From: Fimbriimonadia bacterium
GTDB taxonomy: Bacteria; Armatimonadota; Fimbriimonadia; Fimbriimonadales; GBS-DC
DNA length: 64,000 nt
Reading direction: 5' to 3'
Assembly (NCBI GenBank): GCA_026129765.1
Contig: JAHCHP010000009.1
Location: 1-64,000 of the forward strand
Under the pieces are notes generated by a model that worked only from the letters and a program-made list of their open reading frames with translations, was not told the DNA's origin and searched no databases. The first letter of the stretch is position 1. The number at the start of each line of letters is the position of its first letter. Position numbers and translations under genes: made by a program. This document shows, piece by piece, positions 48,022 to 56,999 of the stretch.

Positions 48022-48276
48022 ATGTCAATGTTAAAATCTCAAACACCCTCCTCTCCCTCGCCTAACGAAGGCGGCGGCTTAGGAGGACGCATTCAACGGT
48101 GGTACCGGGAGGTTTGGGCAGAACTCAAAAAAGTGGTGAAGCCGACCCCGCAAGAGACCACGCGTATGACCGTGGCGGTGCTGGGGATCATTCTGACCTT
48201 CTCCATCTGGATTGCCATTTTGGACGCGATCCTGACCGTCATCACGCAAAACCTGGAGTCGCGTTTTCAGAGGTAA
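48022..48276 (+). CDS. secE: Preprotein translocase subunit SecE
   Basis: An 84-residue protein. A Gly/Ser/Pro-rich N-terminal extension is followed by the SecE core YREVWAELKKVVKPTPQETTRMTVAVLG and one transmembrane helix. SecE clamps SecY in the inner membrane. It stands directly before nusG, the universal pairing. Confidence 0.92.
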   Translation: MSMLKSQTPSSPSPNEGGGLGGRIQRWYREVWAELKKVVKPTPQETTRMTVAVLGIILTFSIWIAILDAILTVITQNLESRFQR

Positions 48277-48279
48277 GCT

Positions 48280-48822
48280 ATGAAGAAAGCCTGGTATGTC
48301 GTCCGGACCCTCGTGGGACATGAAAATAAGGTCAAAGCTTCAATTGAGAAGCGCGCGGAAGCGAAGCAAATGCAGGACCATATTTTCCGCATCCTGATTC
48401 CCACCGAACAGGAAGTGCGCAACAAAGGGGGCAAAAAGCAGACCATTACGCGGAAAGTGTTCCCAGGGTATGTGCTGGTTGAAATGGTGATGACTGACGA
48501 ATCGTGGACTTTGGTGCGCACAACGCCCGGAGTCACCAGCTTCGTCAGCTCCGGCGATGAGAAAAAAGGCATCAAGCCGGTCCCGCTCAACGACCAGGAA
48601 GTGAGCGACATTTTGGAAAGCATCGAATCCAGCAAGCAGCGGCCTCGAGTCACATGGCAGCGCGGCGACATCGTGCGAATCACCGATGGACCTTTTGCCG
48701 ATTTCAGCGGTAAAATCGAAGAAGTCAACTCGGAAAAGAACAAAGTCAAGGTGCTTATCTCGATCTTCGGACGCGATACGCCTGTAGAATTAGAATTTAA
48801 TCAAATCGAAAAAGTCACCTGA
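48280..48822 (+). CDS. nusG: Transcription termination/antitermination factor NusG
   Basis: A 180-residue protein with the NGN domain ([20 protein letters not shown] ... [29 protein letters not shown]) and the C-terminal KOW domain ([46 protein letters not shown]). It binds RNA polymerase and couples to ribosomal S10 or Rho. Confidence 0.95.
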   Translation: MKKAWYVVRTLVGHENKVKASIEKRAEAKQMQDHIFRILIPTEQEVRNKGGKKQTITRKVFPGYVLVEMVMTDESWTLVRTTPGVTSFVSSGDEKKGIKPVPLNDQEVSDILESIESSKQRPRVTWQRGDIVRITDGPFADFSGKIEEVNSEKNKVKVLISIFGRDTPVELEFNQIEKVT

Positions 48823-48836
48823 GGAGGGAGCCAACC

Positions 48837-49262
48837 ATGGCGAAAAAAGTCATTAATGTTCTCAAACTGAACCTCCCAGCGGGCACGGCGACTCCAGCCC
48901 CGCCCGTCGGACCTGCGCTTGGGCAGGCGGGAGTCAACATCATGGAGTTTATTAAGCGGTATAACGAACAAACTGCCGCTCAAAAAGGCTCTGTGTTGCC
49001 AACCGAAATCACTGTGTACGAAGACCGATCGTTCTCGTTCATCGTGAAACAACCGCTCGCATCGGAACTGATAAAACAGGCAGCCGGTATCCAGGGCGGT
49101 TCGGCGAATCCGCTGAAAGACAAAGTCGGCAAAATCACCCGCGACCAGCTCCGGCAGATCGCGGAACGCAAAATGCCCGACTTAAACGCGAACGATGTGG
49201 AAGCCGCCATGAAAATCATGGCTGGAACCGCGCGGTCGATGGGCGTTGAGGTCATCGACTAA
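48837..49262 (+). CDS. rplK: 50S ribosomal protein L11
   Basis: A 141-residue protein with the full L11 sequence pattern: [34 protein letters not shown] in the N-domain and [43 protein letters not shown] in the rRNA-binding C-domain. It follows nusG in the common order. Confidence 0.96.
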   Translation: MAKKVINVLKLNLPAGTATPAPPVGPALGQAGVNIMEFIKRYNEQTAAQKGSVLPTEITVYEDRSFSFIVKQPLASELIKQAAGIQGGSANPLKDKVGKITRDQLRQIAERKMPDLNANDVEAAMKIMAGTARSMGVEVID

Positions 49263-49325
49263 TATAAACAACACTTCGTGGGAGGAAACCACTGTTTCCG
49301 AACCTAATTACAGGAGGAACCACAC

Positions 49326-50054
49326 ATGGCAAAATCAGCCAAACACAGTCAACGCTATAAGGCGCTGACCAGCAAAGTAGACAAAAGTAAGGTTTATGAA
49401 CCGGAAGACGCGATTAAAACGGTAAAAGAGCTCGCCACCGCCAAATTTGATGAAGCGGTCGATGTGGCGGTCAACCTCGGCGTCGACCCTCGTAAGAGCG
49501 ACCAAATGGTGCGCGGCGTGGTGAACCTGCCCCACGGCACCGGCAAGAAACAGCGCGTGCTGGTCTTTGCGAAAGGCAGCATGGCAGAAGCCGCCGAGCA
49601 GGCAGGCGCGGACATGGTGGGCGCAGAAGATATTGTGGAGCAGATTCAGAAAGGCTGGAAAGGCTGGAAGAATTTTGACCTCATTGTCGCCGGACAGGAT
49701 ATGATGCCGGTCATCAGTAAGGTGGGCGGAACCCTGAAAGCCAGCATGCCCAACCCGAAATCGGGAACCGTCACCCAAGACCCTGCTAAAGTCGTCAGCG
49801 AAATCAAACAAGCCTCGCGTTTGGAATACCGCGTGGATAAAGCAGGCATTGTGCATATGCCCATCGGACGCGCCTCCTTTTCGGAAGACCAGCTGACCGA
49901 GAATCTCGCTTATGCGCTCAACGCGCTGCTGAAAGCGAAACCTGCCGGCGCGAAGGGACGCTATCTTAAGAAGATCACCCTTTCCACCACCATGGGTCCC
50001 GGCGTGCATGTTGATCCCGTGCTGGCGCAGAAATTGGCAGAGCAGCGCGGCTAA
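49326..50054 (+). CDS. rplA: 50S ribosomal protein L1
   Basis: A 242-residue protein with the L1 marks KFDEAVDVAVNLGVDPRKSDQMVRGVVNLPHGTGK and KVGGTLKASMPNPKSGTVT, ending TLSTTMGPGVHVDP. L1 also represses its own operon in many bacteria. It is the last gene before a terminator; rplJ and rplL do not follow. Confidence 0.96.
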   Translation: MAKSAKHSQRYKALTSKVDKSKVYEPEDAIKTVKELATAKFDEAVDVAVNLGVDPRKSDQMVRGVVNLPHGTGKKQRVLVFAKGSMAEAAEQAGADMVGAEDIVEQIQKGWKGWKNFDLIVAGQDMMPVISKVGGTLKASMPNPKSGTVTQDPAKVVSEIKQASRLEYRVDKAGIVHMPIGRASFSEDQLTENLAYALNALLKAKPAGAKGRYLKKITLSTTMGPGVHVDPVLAQKLAEQRG

Positions 50055-50084
50055 AAATAATCGTTGAGTCGTTGTTTGTTTGTC

Positions 50085-50105
50085 GGGGCGCGATTTTCGC
50101 GCCCC
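50085..50105 (+). terminator. Terminator after rplA
   Basis: Perfect 9-bp stem GGGGCGCGA/TCGCGCCCC with a TTT loop, 31 bases after the rplA stop, followed by ATTCTTATG (partial T-run). Confidence 0.75.
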
Positions 50106-50246
50106 ATTCTTATGATTTAGGCGAATGCAAGTACCCCCGAATTCTCTTCAAACACTTACATCCGCTACATCCGCGCGCGTCATCCCTTTGCAAGCATGTA
50201 TCAGTAGCAGCAAACCTATAAATACGATCTAAAAACTTCCCATCAT

Positions 50247-51059
50247 CTACCCCAAACATCCCTTCAAATAAGCCAAAGTCTCTACGGTCAGCGTCTCGGG
50301 GTCAGGGTGATAATCGAACGGTTCCACCGAACACCAACCGCTATACCCTTTTGTCTGCAAAGTCTGCAAAATCGGCGCGAAATCGGTTTCGCCATAGCCG
50401 GGCGCGCGCCGGTTTGAATCGTTCAAATGAACATGAGCGATTTCAGGAAAGTAGAACTCCAACAACTCGTCTGGCGTGTTCGTTTCGGACAGCGCGCTCT
50501 TTACATCAAAAATCGTCTTCAGAGATGGATGCGCCATGCGTTGTGTCAACCGAACCGCATCCGCCAACCGGTTCGCGACATTCGTTTCGGCGGCGGGCAG
50601 CGATTCCAGCAAAATTTGCACACCGAAATCGCGGCACAAATCTAACGCGGGCGACAAACTTTCCAGCCAATAGGTTTCTGCCTGTTCCATTGTGACGGGC
50701 GGTTCCGCGGAACGCTGCTTTGGCGACCCAAACACCATGACCGGCGCGCCCAAATCATGCGCAAACCGCGCCAACTCACACAAATACTCGCGGGTTCGCT
50801 GGCGCGTTTCGGGCTTCTCGCTGGCGACATGCAATCCCTCCGGCGAAACCAACAGCCAATGCAGTCCCGCGATCTCCAGTCCATAAGCGTTCGCGATGCT
50901 CCGAATCTCGGATCGCTCTTCTGCGCCCAAATCAAACACCGATTCCGCGAAGGTGAAGGGCGCGATTTCGACTCCCTCATACCCTGCCTTCGCGATCAGT
51001 TCGCATGCGCTCGCCCACGGCAGATGCCTCAATACCTCATTACATAACGCGAACCGCAT
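50247..51059 (-). CDS. Sugar phosphate isomerase/epimerase (TIM barrel)
   Basis: A 270-residue protein of the same superfamily as the one at 2.1-2.9 kb but distantly related. Metal-site and barrel segments include GYEGVEIAPFTFA, LEIAGLHWLLVSPEGLH, VQILLESLPAAETN, LKTIFDVKSALSE, IAHVHLNDSNRRAPGYGETDFAPIL and SGWCSVEPFDY. It starts one base after the stop of the dioxygenase-like gene, so the two are an operon. Substrate unknown. Confidence 0.85.
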   Translation of the reverse strand: MRFALCNEVLRHLPWASACELIAKAGYEGVEIAPFTFAESVFDLGAEERSEIRSIANAYGLEIAGLHWLLVSPEGLHVASEKPETRQRTREYLCELARFAHDLGAPVMVFGSPKQRSAEPPVTMEQAETYWLESLSPALDLCRDFGVQILLESLPAAETNVANRLADAVRLTQRMAHPSLKTIFDVKSALSETNTPDELLEFYFPEIAHVHLNDSNRRAPGYGETDFAPILQTLQTKGYSGWCSVEPFDYHPDPETLTVETLAYLKGCLG

Positions 51060-51060
51060 C

Positions 51061-51897
51061 TTACTCCCTCACCGGCGCCCATGCCCGGTTCGCCATTTCC
51101 AACTCTGCGGTTCCATCCGGCAGATCGCGCCAGACACCGCATGGTCCCCCATCTTCGCTCACGTTCAGGTCGACCATCGAGCCATCAAAACACAGCGCGG
51201 GATGATAGTAGCGCGCCACCGCCTGCGCATCGCCCACAATGTAATGCCCGATTAAGGCGCGTCGGAATCGGTCTTGGCTCTGGTTCGGATAGCTGCCATG
51301 CACCAGTTGGCCATTAAAAAACAACACATCGCCCCCCTTCATAATCACGGGCGTTACGGGTGTGCCTTCTGGCAGCGGTACTGTCACATCGGTGAAGCTT
51401 TGGGTGGTGTCTGCCACCGTTGCGCAAAGCACAGGCCAGGTATGCGATCCCGGCACCACTTGCATGCAACCGTTCTCTTCATCACAATCATCCAGCGCCA
51501 TCCAAGCCGCGATACACGTGCCGGGCTGCACACGCAGGTAATATTGGTCTTGGTGTAATGCTTGCCCCCGCGCTCCTGCAGGCTTGAAGTAGAGCATGGT
51601 TTGCACTGCGTACGGCAGTTTGCCCAGCAGCGCGCTCATCGCCTCTCCCAGCCGTTGATCCAGCATCCAGCGCAGGCTGATTTCATCCCAACGATGCATA
51701 TGGATCATCCGGGGATACCGCTTCAATGGGTCTGTGCTGGTCAAATCGATCCCGCTGAAATCGCCCGGATGTTCGCCTTGCTCGCGCAACCGCATAAAGT
51801 GTTCGATGAAAGCAGTCGTCTCTTCTTTGGAAAACAGTTGAGGCAGCACCAAGTAGCCGGTTTGCTCGTAAAATGCTTTTTGTTGTTCTGTGACCAT
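51061..51897 (-). CDS. Phytanoyl-CoA dioxygenase family protein
   Basis: A 278-residue Fe(II)/2-oxoglutarate oxygenase. The iron site is seen as the HxD in ALHQDQYYL (about residue 131) and the distal His in FFNGQLVHGSYPNQSQDRFRRALIGHY, where the Arg would bind 2-oxoglutarate. Such genes paired with TIM-barrel epimerases are frequent in Armatimonadota and Planctomycetes. Substrate unknown. A TATAAT box precedes it at 51931-51936 (minus strand). Confidence 0.88.
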   Translation of the reverse strand: MVTEQQKAFYEQTGYLVLPQLFSKEETTAFIEHFMRLREQGEHPGDFSGIDLTSTDPLKRYPRMIHMHRWDEISLRWMLDQRLGEAMSALLGKLPYAVQTMLYFKPAGARGQALHQDQYYLRVQPGTCIAAWMALDDCDEENGCMQVVPGSHTWPVLCATVADTTQSFTDVTVPLPEGTPVTPVIMKGGDVLFFNGQLVHGSYPNQSQDRFRRALIGHYIVGDAQAVARYYHPALCFDGSMVDLNVSEDGGPCGVWRDLPDGTAELEMANRAWAPVRE

Positions 51898-51953
51898 ACG
51901 ATTTCCCTCGCTCAGAGTGAATTATAGCCCATTTTTGGAGTAAACTATACGCG

Positions 51954-52568
51954 ATGAAACCGATCTTAGGACTGATTTTGGCATGGACGCTGACATTTTC
52001 GGCACAGGCGGACCGGCTCATCCGGGTTCCGACCGGCAGCTTTGTTTACCCTGAGCGATTAAAAGTGGAATATGCGGCTCAGATAGGCGCGAACAAAGGC
52101 AGTTTCACCGACGCGGTTTTTCGGATCAATGGCTTTGTGGAAGTAGGATGGACGCATACACAGCCTGCTGCAGGCAAAACAATTGATGCTGCGCATTTGC
52201 ATTATAGTCTCTATCCAGAGATTCCCGGTTACGCGCCCGGAATCGCCATTGGCGCGCGAGACCTATTCAACAAAACTTCAGAAGGCACAGGCTATTTTCT
52301 GGCAATCACTTACGGGGTCGCGTTAATGGGTAATGAGCCGTTGGATCGCGATTTAAGGTTGACGCTGGGAGCAGGCGCGCGCGGCATACGAGGTTTCTTT
52401 ATGGGGGTGGAGGCGCCACTGACAAACACGCTCTTGATTCAAGCGGAGCATGACACCAGGCAGTTAAACGCTGCGTTGGTCTGGCAGCCGCTTCCCGTTC
52501 TGCAGTTGCGTTGGACAGTGCTGAATACCCAGCCTTATGTCGGCGCATCGATTCATTGGGAATTTTGA
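51954..52568 (+). CDS. Outer-membrane beta-barrel-like protein
   Basis: A 204-residue protein with a signal peptide (MKPILGLILAWTLTFSAQA). The rest alternates short beta strands with the YjbH/porin-like look (LKVEYAAQIGANKG, FVEVGWTHTQ, GIAIGARDLFNKT, GYFLAITYGV, LRLTLGAGARG). It ends in an aromatic residue (WEF), as outer-membrane barrels do. TAAACT at 51941-51946 ends seven bases before the ATG, so the mRNA is probably leaderless. Confidence 0.65.
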   Translation: MKPILGLILAWTLTFSAQADRLIRVPTGSFVYPERLKVEYAAQIGANKGSFTDAVFRINGFVEVGWTHTQPAAGKTIDAAHLHYSLYPEIPGYAPGIAIGARDLFNKTSEGTGYFLAITYGVALMGNEPLDRDLRLTLGAGARGIRGFFMGVEAPLTNTLLIQAEHDTRQLNAALVWQPLPVLQLRWTVLNTQPYVGASIHWEF

Positions 52569-52572
52569 TACC

Positions 52573-53046
52573 ATGCAGACCCGGTACCCGTTGTTAAAAA
52601 TGCAGGCAGTCTCTCCTAACCGTCGAGCGCGTTTGGGTCACACGATTCTCGTTCTCGTGGTTCTTACCATGCTGATCGTTGGGTTGTACCTCTCCCCCAG
52701 CCCCAAAGGATTGGGAACTCATCGCCAGCTGGGACTGCCGCCATGCACCTTCTATTTGATGACCGGGAAACCTTGCCCCTCGTGCGGCATGACCACCAGC
52801 GTCAGCGCGACATTGAAAGGCAATTTCGCGCAGGCATTGACCGCAAATCCGTTTGGCATTATCTTCCTGCTCATCATGTTGGGAACTGCCGCCAACAGCC
52901 TCTCGATTCTGTTCAAGGGCAAATCGTTCCGCTTCCATCCCGCGCTCGCCATCTGGGGAGTTCCCGGATTTGTGATTCTGTGGTTTCTTTTTGGGATCGC
53001 GCGTTTTTTTCTTGCTGAACCGGTTCCCTTCTCCGAGCGTTATTGA
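52573..53046 (+). CDS. DUF2752 membrane protein
   Basis: A 157-residue protein with three transmembrane helices (about 22-43, 94-113 and 125-147) and the DUF2752 signature GKPCPSCGMTTSVSATLKGNFAQALTANPFG. The family is of unknown function. It begins four bases after the barrel gene, so the two are probably cotranscribed. Confidence 0.88.
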   Translation: MQTRYPLLKMQAVSPNRRARLGHTILVLVVLTMLIVGLYLSPSPKGLGTHRQLGLPPCTFYLMTGKPCPSCGMTTSVSATLKGNFAQALTANPFGIIFLLIMLGTAANSLSILFKGKSFRFHPALAIWGVPGFVILWFLFGIARFFLAEPVPFSERY

Positions 53047-53158
53047 GCCTAACGCGTCTCAACCATCGTTGAGCAGTTCTTGCCAGCTCTCCGCCTCTAA
53101 CAAACGCTCTGCCAACTGCTCTAAACGCTCCAAAGAAATGAGATAAGACCACAGATCC

Positions 53159-53395
53159 CTACTTTTGGAAGAATTCAGCGTTTCTGCGGATGTAATCGCG
53201 CCATTCTGGCGGCACATCGGTATCTACATAAATCGCGCTCACCGGGCATTCCGGCTCACATAAACCACAATCAATACACTCTTCAGGATTAATATAAAGT
53301 TGGTCATCTCCCTCATAAATACAATCGACAGGGCAGACCGACACACACGACTTATCTTTCACTCCAACACAAGGTTCAGTAATTATATACGGCAT
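53159..53395 (-). CDS. 7Fe ferredoxin
   Basis: A 78-residue protein with one [3Fe-4S]/[4Fe-4S] motif, CVGVKDKSCVSVCPVDCI, and one [4Fe-4S] motif, CIDCGLCEPECPV, plus the C-terminal extension typical of seven-iron ferredoxins. It carries electrons for unidentified enzymes. ATG 53395 (MPYIITEPC) is the conserved start, with AGGAGG upstream and a TACAAT box further on. Confidence 0.93.
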   Translation of the reverse strand: MPYIITEPCVGVKDKSCVSVCPVDCIYEGDDQLYINPEECIDCGLCEPECPVSAIYVDTDVPPEWRDYIRRNAEFFQK

Positions 53396-53473
53396 TGCAA
53401 GAGTTCGCCTCCTGATACATATTGTACCTGAAGCGGAGTAAGCCAACAGTCAAAAACAGGTACAATTTTATCT

Positions 53474-54700
53474 GTGACTCAAGACCAAGATCGCGTGGCG
53501 GTCATTCGCGCTGCTACTCAGGAACTCTTTACAACCCTCGATATCGAGGAGCGTCTTCGGCGTATCCTCCAACATGCGATGCAGAGCGTGCAGGCGAATG
53601 CCGGATCGATTCTGCTCTATGACGCGCCTTCCGGTTCGCTGGTTTTTCGCTATGTCGTCGGGGGAACCGCCTCAGAACTCACCGGAAGAAGCCTTCCCGA
53701 AGGACCCGGTATCGCTTGGGCAGTTTTCAAATCAGGCATATCACAATTGACGATAGACCCCTCCAAAGACCCTAATTTCAACCCCGAAGTCGGTAAATCA
53801 GTCAACCTGCAGACCACAGGACTGATCACCGTGCCGCTGTTAGACCCCGAACATAAACCGCTGGGCGTGCTGCAAGTCGTCAACAAAGCAGAAGGCAACT
53901 TCACAGCGGATGATCTCGCGCTGTTAGAGATTCTCGGAGATGTGGCTGCCTTAGCCATCCAGAACGCGGAACTGGCAAAGGAGGCGAGCTTGGGCTATAT
54001 CGCGAAAACGCTTGGCGACTTGGGACATGACCTCAAAAACAAAGTGGGCGTTATCTCTGGCTGGGTCGAAACGATTCGACCTTCGGTTGAAGAGATTCAG
54101 GAGACCCATCCCGATTCTTACGAGATCATCCATGAGGCGCTGGAAGCCATTCATGACGCTGCAGAGGATGTGTTTCGGGATACCCAATTGGTGGCGGAAG
54201 CAGTGAAAGGAACCCTCTCCGAACCGCGCCTGGAACCCCACTCCTTGACAGAAATCGCGCAATCGCGCATTAAATCGCTGGAATCGGTCGCGAAGCAAAA
54301 GGGTATTGAGTTGGACTATCGCATCGACTCCACGCCCGTGACCCCCTTAGACCGTAACCGCGCCGAACGCATGTTCGAGAACTTGGTCAGAAATGCTATC
54401 GATGCCACCCCTTCCGGAGGCAAGGTCTCGGTGTTAGTGTCCACTTGGAACGAAGAGATGAATCCAAACAGCCAATGCCTTATTGTGCAAGTGCAAGACA
54501 CGGGACAAGGTATGACTCCCCACAAATTGCAACAAGTGCTGCACGGTCAGGCAAGCAGTAACAAGCCCAACGGCACAGGATTGGGAACGAGAATTATCTG
54601 GCAGGCGATTCAGGCGCACAAAGCGCAATGGGAAGGCGAAAGTGAATTGGGCAAAGGCACGCTGTTTCGGATTAAGATACCGATCGCTCCTCCGGCTTGA
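53474..54700 (+). CDS. GAF-domain sensor histidine kinase
   Basis: A 408-residue soluble kinase. A GAF domain covers residues about 20-165 (ANAGSILLYDAPSGSLVFRYVVGG, GLITVPLLDPEHKPLGVLQVVNK). The phosphoacceptor region is GDLGHDLKNKVGVISGWVETI (His about 188). The ATPase domain has the N box NLVRNAIDATPSGG, the G1 box VQDTGQGMT and the G2 box KPNGTGLGTRI. There is no membrane segment and no adjacent response regulator. TACAAT at 53461-53466 places transcription start beside the GTG, so the mRNA is probably leaderless. Its 3' end overlaps the convergent cyclase gene by 29 bases. Confidence 0.88.
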   Translation: MTQDQDRVAVIRAATQELFTTLDIEERLRRILQHAMQSVQANAGSILLYDAPSGSLVFRYVVGGTASELTGRSLPEGPGIAWAVFKSGISQLTIDPSKDPNFNPEVGKSVNLQTTGLITVPLLDPEHKPLGVLQVVNKAEGNFTADDLALLEILGDVAALAIQNAELAKEASLGYIAKTLGDLGHDLKNKVGVISGWVETIRPSVEEIQETHPDSYEIIHEALEAIHDAAEDVFRDTQLVAEAVKGTLSEPRLEPHSLTEIAQSRIKSLESVAKQKGIELDYRIDSTPVTPLDRNRAERMFENLVRNAIDATPSGGKVSVLVSTWNEEMNPNSQCLIVQVQDTGQGMTPHKLQQVLHGQASSNKPNGTGLGTRIIWQAIQAHKAQWEGESELGKGTLFRIKIPIAPPA

Positions 54701-55649
54701 AAAAATCCTTCAAAACCGTATAGGCTTGTTGCACCCGCGTTTGTAACCGCTTCGCCCGCGCCTGATCTTCGGAACCGGGCGCGAAACGCGAAGGATCACA
54801 GCGCTCTAACAACTGTTCACAGGTGCGCCGAATCGTATCAAAATCGGTATCCTCTGGCAGTCCCAACACGCGAAAACTGTCGCCGAAGGTCAGCTTAGGC
54901 TCTGCGCTTTCGGGCGCTTTTGGCTGGAAAGGGTCCGAAATCTCCTCCGTTTGCGTTTCCGTCTGTGCAGAGCGATTTGAATCAAACTCTTGTTGCAAGG
55001 AGGTCAATTGCTTCCCGACAAAATCGGTCAGTACCCCATAAACCCGCTTGCCCATATGTTTCAGCTGTTCTGGCAGTTCGGGAACGGTCAAATTGTTCAG
55101 CCCCACCGTGAGCGGTGAGGTATCCGGCAAGGCGGGATGCAATAACTGGTAAACGCGCTCGGTCTGCTCAAGTCCCCGCAATTTCTGCTCGCCTAAATCG
55201 CGCAGGGTGGTATTACTGGGCAACGATTCGCGCGCCATCTGAACCGTGCAGGCGCATACTAAAATATGCCCCCCATGCGCCAAACCCAGCAGGCGCGCGC
55301 AGCGATTGAGCGTGGGACCATAGTAATCGCGCTGCTCGGTGGCTTCCGCCTCGCCCGTATAGACCGCCATTCGAACTCGCAAAGGCTCCTGAAGCGTCCA
55401 CTGCTCCCGAAAAAAAGCGGTCTGCGCCAAGACAGCAGACCGCAGCGCATCCGAAGCCGTTTGGTACACTGCGCAATAAGCATCTCCCCACGTTTTGAAC
55501 ACATGCCCGTCAAATGCTTCTATCGAGCCTTGCAGCAACGCGTTATGTCGCGCCAGCGCAATTTTCATGCCTTCCGGTTCGCGCTCCCAGTGCGTTGCGC
55601 TACGCGCAATGTCGGTAAATAAAAACGTCAACGTCCCCTGCGGATTCAT
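54672..55649 (-). CDS. Class III adenylate/guanylate cyclase fused to a J-like domain
   Basis: A 325-residue protein. Residues 1-165 are a class III cyclase domain: TLTFLFTDIARSATHWE (metal Asp), FKTWGDAYCAVYQ (second metal Asp), YYGPTLNRCARLLGLAHGG (transition-state Asn/Arg). A linker follows. The last 70 residues read SFRVLGLPEDTDFDTIRRTCEQLLERCDPSRF ... RVQQAYTVLKDFF, like a DnaJ J-domain but without the HPD triad. ATG 55649 is chosen because TATATT ends seven bases upstream (leaderless). Confidence 0.75.
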   Translation of the reverse strand: MNPQGTLTFLFTDIARSATHWEREPEGMKIALARHNALLQGSIEAFDGHVFKTWGDAYCAVYQTASDALRSAVLAQTAFFREQWTLQEPLRVRMAVYTGEAEATEQRDYYGPTLNRCARLLGLAHGGHILVCACTVQMARESLPSNTTLRDLGEQKLRGLEQTERVYQLLHPALPDTSPLTVGLNNLTVPELPEQLKHMGKRVYGVLTDFVGKQLTSLQQEFDSNRSAQTETQTEEISDPFQPKAPESAEPKLTFGDSFRVLGLPEDTDFDTIRRTCEQLLERCDPSRFAPGSEDQARAKRLQTRVQQAYTVLKDFFKPEERSVS

Positions 55650-55723
55650 CAAGATAAATATACCTGAAATCATAAGTTCGAAATCCCGCATACGCGCCTT
55701 GCTCGGGTAGAATGTATGACATT

Positions 55724-56950
55724 ATGAACAAGAAGGGTTATCTTCCAACTATTTTCTCTCTGAGTATTCTGGTCATTGCCGGATGTTCCTTAGTCGCCCA
55801 AACCCCAAGAAACAGCAGCGCGCAGCCTGTTGGGGACGCCGCGAAGAAAGTGAAAGAGGGCGAACGCGGTTCCGGCGTCCCCAATTTCTGGGTCAGACCT
55901 GGATACCGGGTAGAACTATTGGTCGACAATGTAAACAACGCGCGCTTCCTGGAGTTTGGCGACAAAGGCGTTCTCTATCTCAGCCGTCCCAATAAGGGCG
56001 ATATCCTTTCCTATCGCTGGCAAAACGGAAAGTTAGAACCTTTAGGAACTTTCGTATCGGGCTATCCGACGGTTCATGGGCTGCATTTTGCCGATGGGTG
56101 GCTCTGGTTCACGCAGACAGGCGCGATTTTCAAGGGACGCGATACGAATGCCGATGGCAAAGCCGATACAATAGAGACCGTTATTCCGGAAGGCGATTTG
56201 CCGAAGGGCGGAGGGCATTGGTGGCGCCCGGTGCTGGTGACCCAAGATTCTATCTATACCTCTATTGGCGACTCAGGCAATATCAACGATGAAACCAAAA
56301 CCGACCGGCAGAAAATCTGGCGGTTCGATAAAAGTGGCAAAAACAAACAGCTCTTTTCCACCGGAATCCGCAATACGGAGAAGTTGAGGCTGAGACCCGG
56401 CACACAAGAGGTGTGGGGCTGCGATCATGGAAGCGATTGGTTTGGCGGTCCTATTGGCGACAAAATCGGCAAGCAGCCCATTACGGACGATAACCCGCCT
56501 GACGAACTAAACCATTATCAAGAGGGCAAATTCTATGGTCATCCTTTCGTGACGGGACATCGCATCCCGCGTGTGGAACATTTCAAGCGCGAAGACATTA
56601 TCGATTTAGTGGATCAAACCGAACTGCCCGACTGGAAATTCGGAGCGCACTGGGCGGTAAATGGGTTCACTTTCCTGACGAAAGGTCATTTCGGTCAAGA
56701 TCACGATGGCGATCTGTTTGCCGCGCTTCATGGCTCCTGGAACCGCAAAACTCCCGACGGCTACCATATCGAGCGCGTGCTGTTTGACAAAGTGACGGGC
56801 AAACCTTATGGGGGCTTAAAGATCGTGGGATGTTATGTCAATGGCAAGGTGTTAGCGCGTCCCGTGGACTGTGTGGAAGCGCCCGATGGCTCCATACTCT
56901 TCTCCTGTGACAGCACCGGACGCATTTACCGAATCAGCGCGGTCCGGTGA
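55724..56950 (+). CDS. Sugar/sorbosone dehydrogenase-like lipoprotein (beta propeller)
   Basis: A 408-residue protein with a lipoprotein signal peptide (LSILVIAGCSL, Cys at about residue 17). The propeller of the PQQ-type glucose/sorbosone dehydrogenase family follows: GYRVELLVDNVNNARFLEF, VHGLHFADGWLWFTQ, YTSIGDSGNINDE, LRPGTQEVWGCDHGSDW, and HGSWNRKTPDGYHIERV. PQQ use cannot be checked. The earlier in-frame ATG at 55712 overlaps the predicted -10 box TAGAAT (55708-55713), so ATG 55724 is chosen. Confidence 0.85.
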   Translation: MNKKGYLPTIFSLSILVIAGCSLVAQTPRNSSAQPVGDAAKKVKEGERGSGVPNFWVRPGYRVELLVDNVNNARFLEFGDKGVLYLSRPNKGDILSYRWQNGKLEPLGTFVSGYPTVHGLHFADGWLWFTQTGAIFKGRDTNADGKADTIETVIPEGDLPKGGGHWWRPVLVTQDSIYTSIGDSGNINDETKTDRQKIWRFDKSGKNKQLFSTGIRNTEKLRLRPGTQEVWGCDHGSDWFGGPIGDKIGKQPITDDNPPDELNHYQEGKFYGHPFVTGHRIPRVEHFKREDIIDLVDQTELPDWKFGAHWAVNGFTFLTKGHFGQDHDGDLFAALHGSWNRKTPDGYHIERVLFDKVTGKPYGGLKIVGCYVNGKVLARPVDCVEAPDGSILFSCDSTGRIYRISAVR

Positions 56951-56999
56951 AATTAACCGTTTCAGGCACTCTTCTTGTAAAAAACGGGTATATTGATAT

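Noticed and set aside
53047-53158. Short minus-strand frame resembling a DUF4351-like tail (leucine/glutamate-rich helix)
   Set aside because: No start codon, only about 35 codons and directly after the ferredoxin stop; too short to call a gene or a certain remnant.
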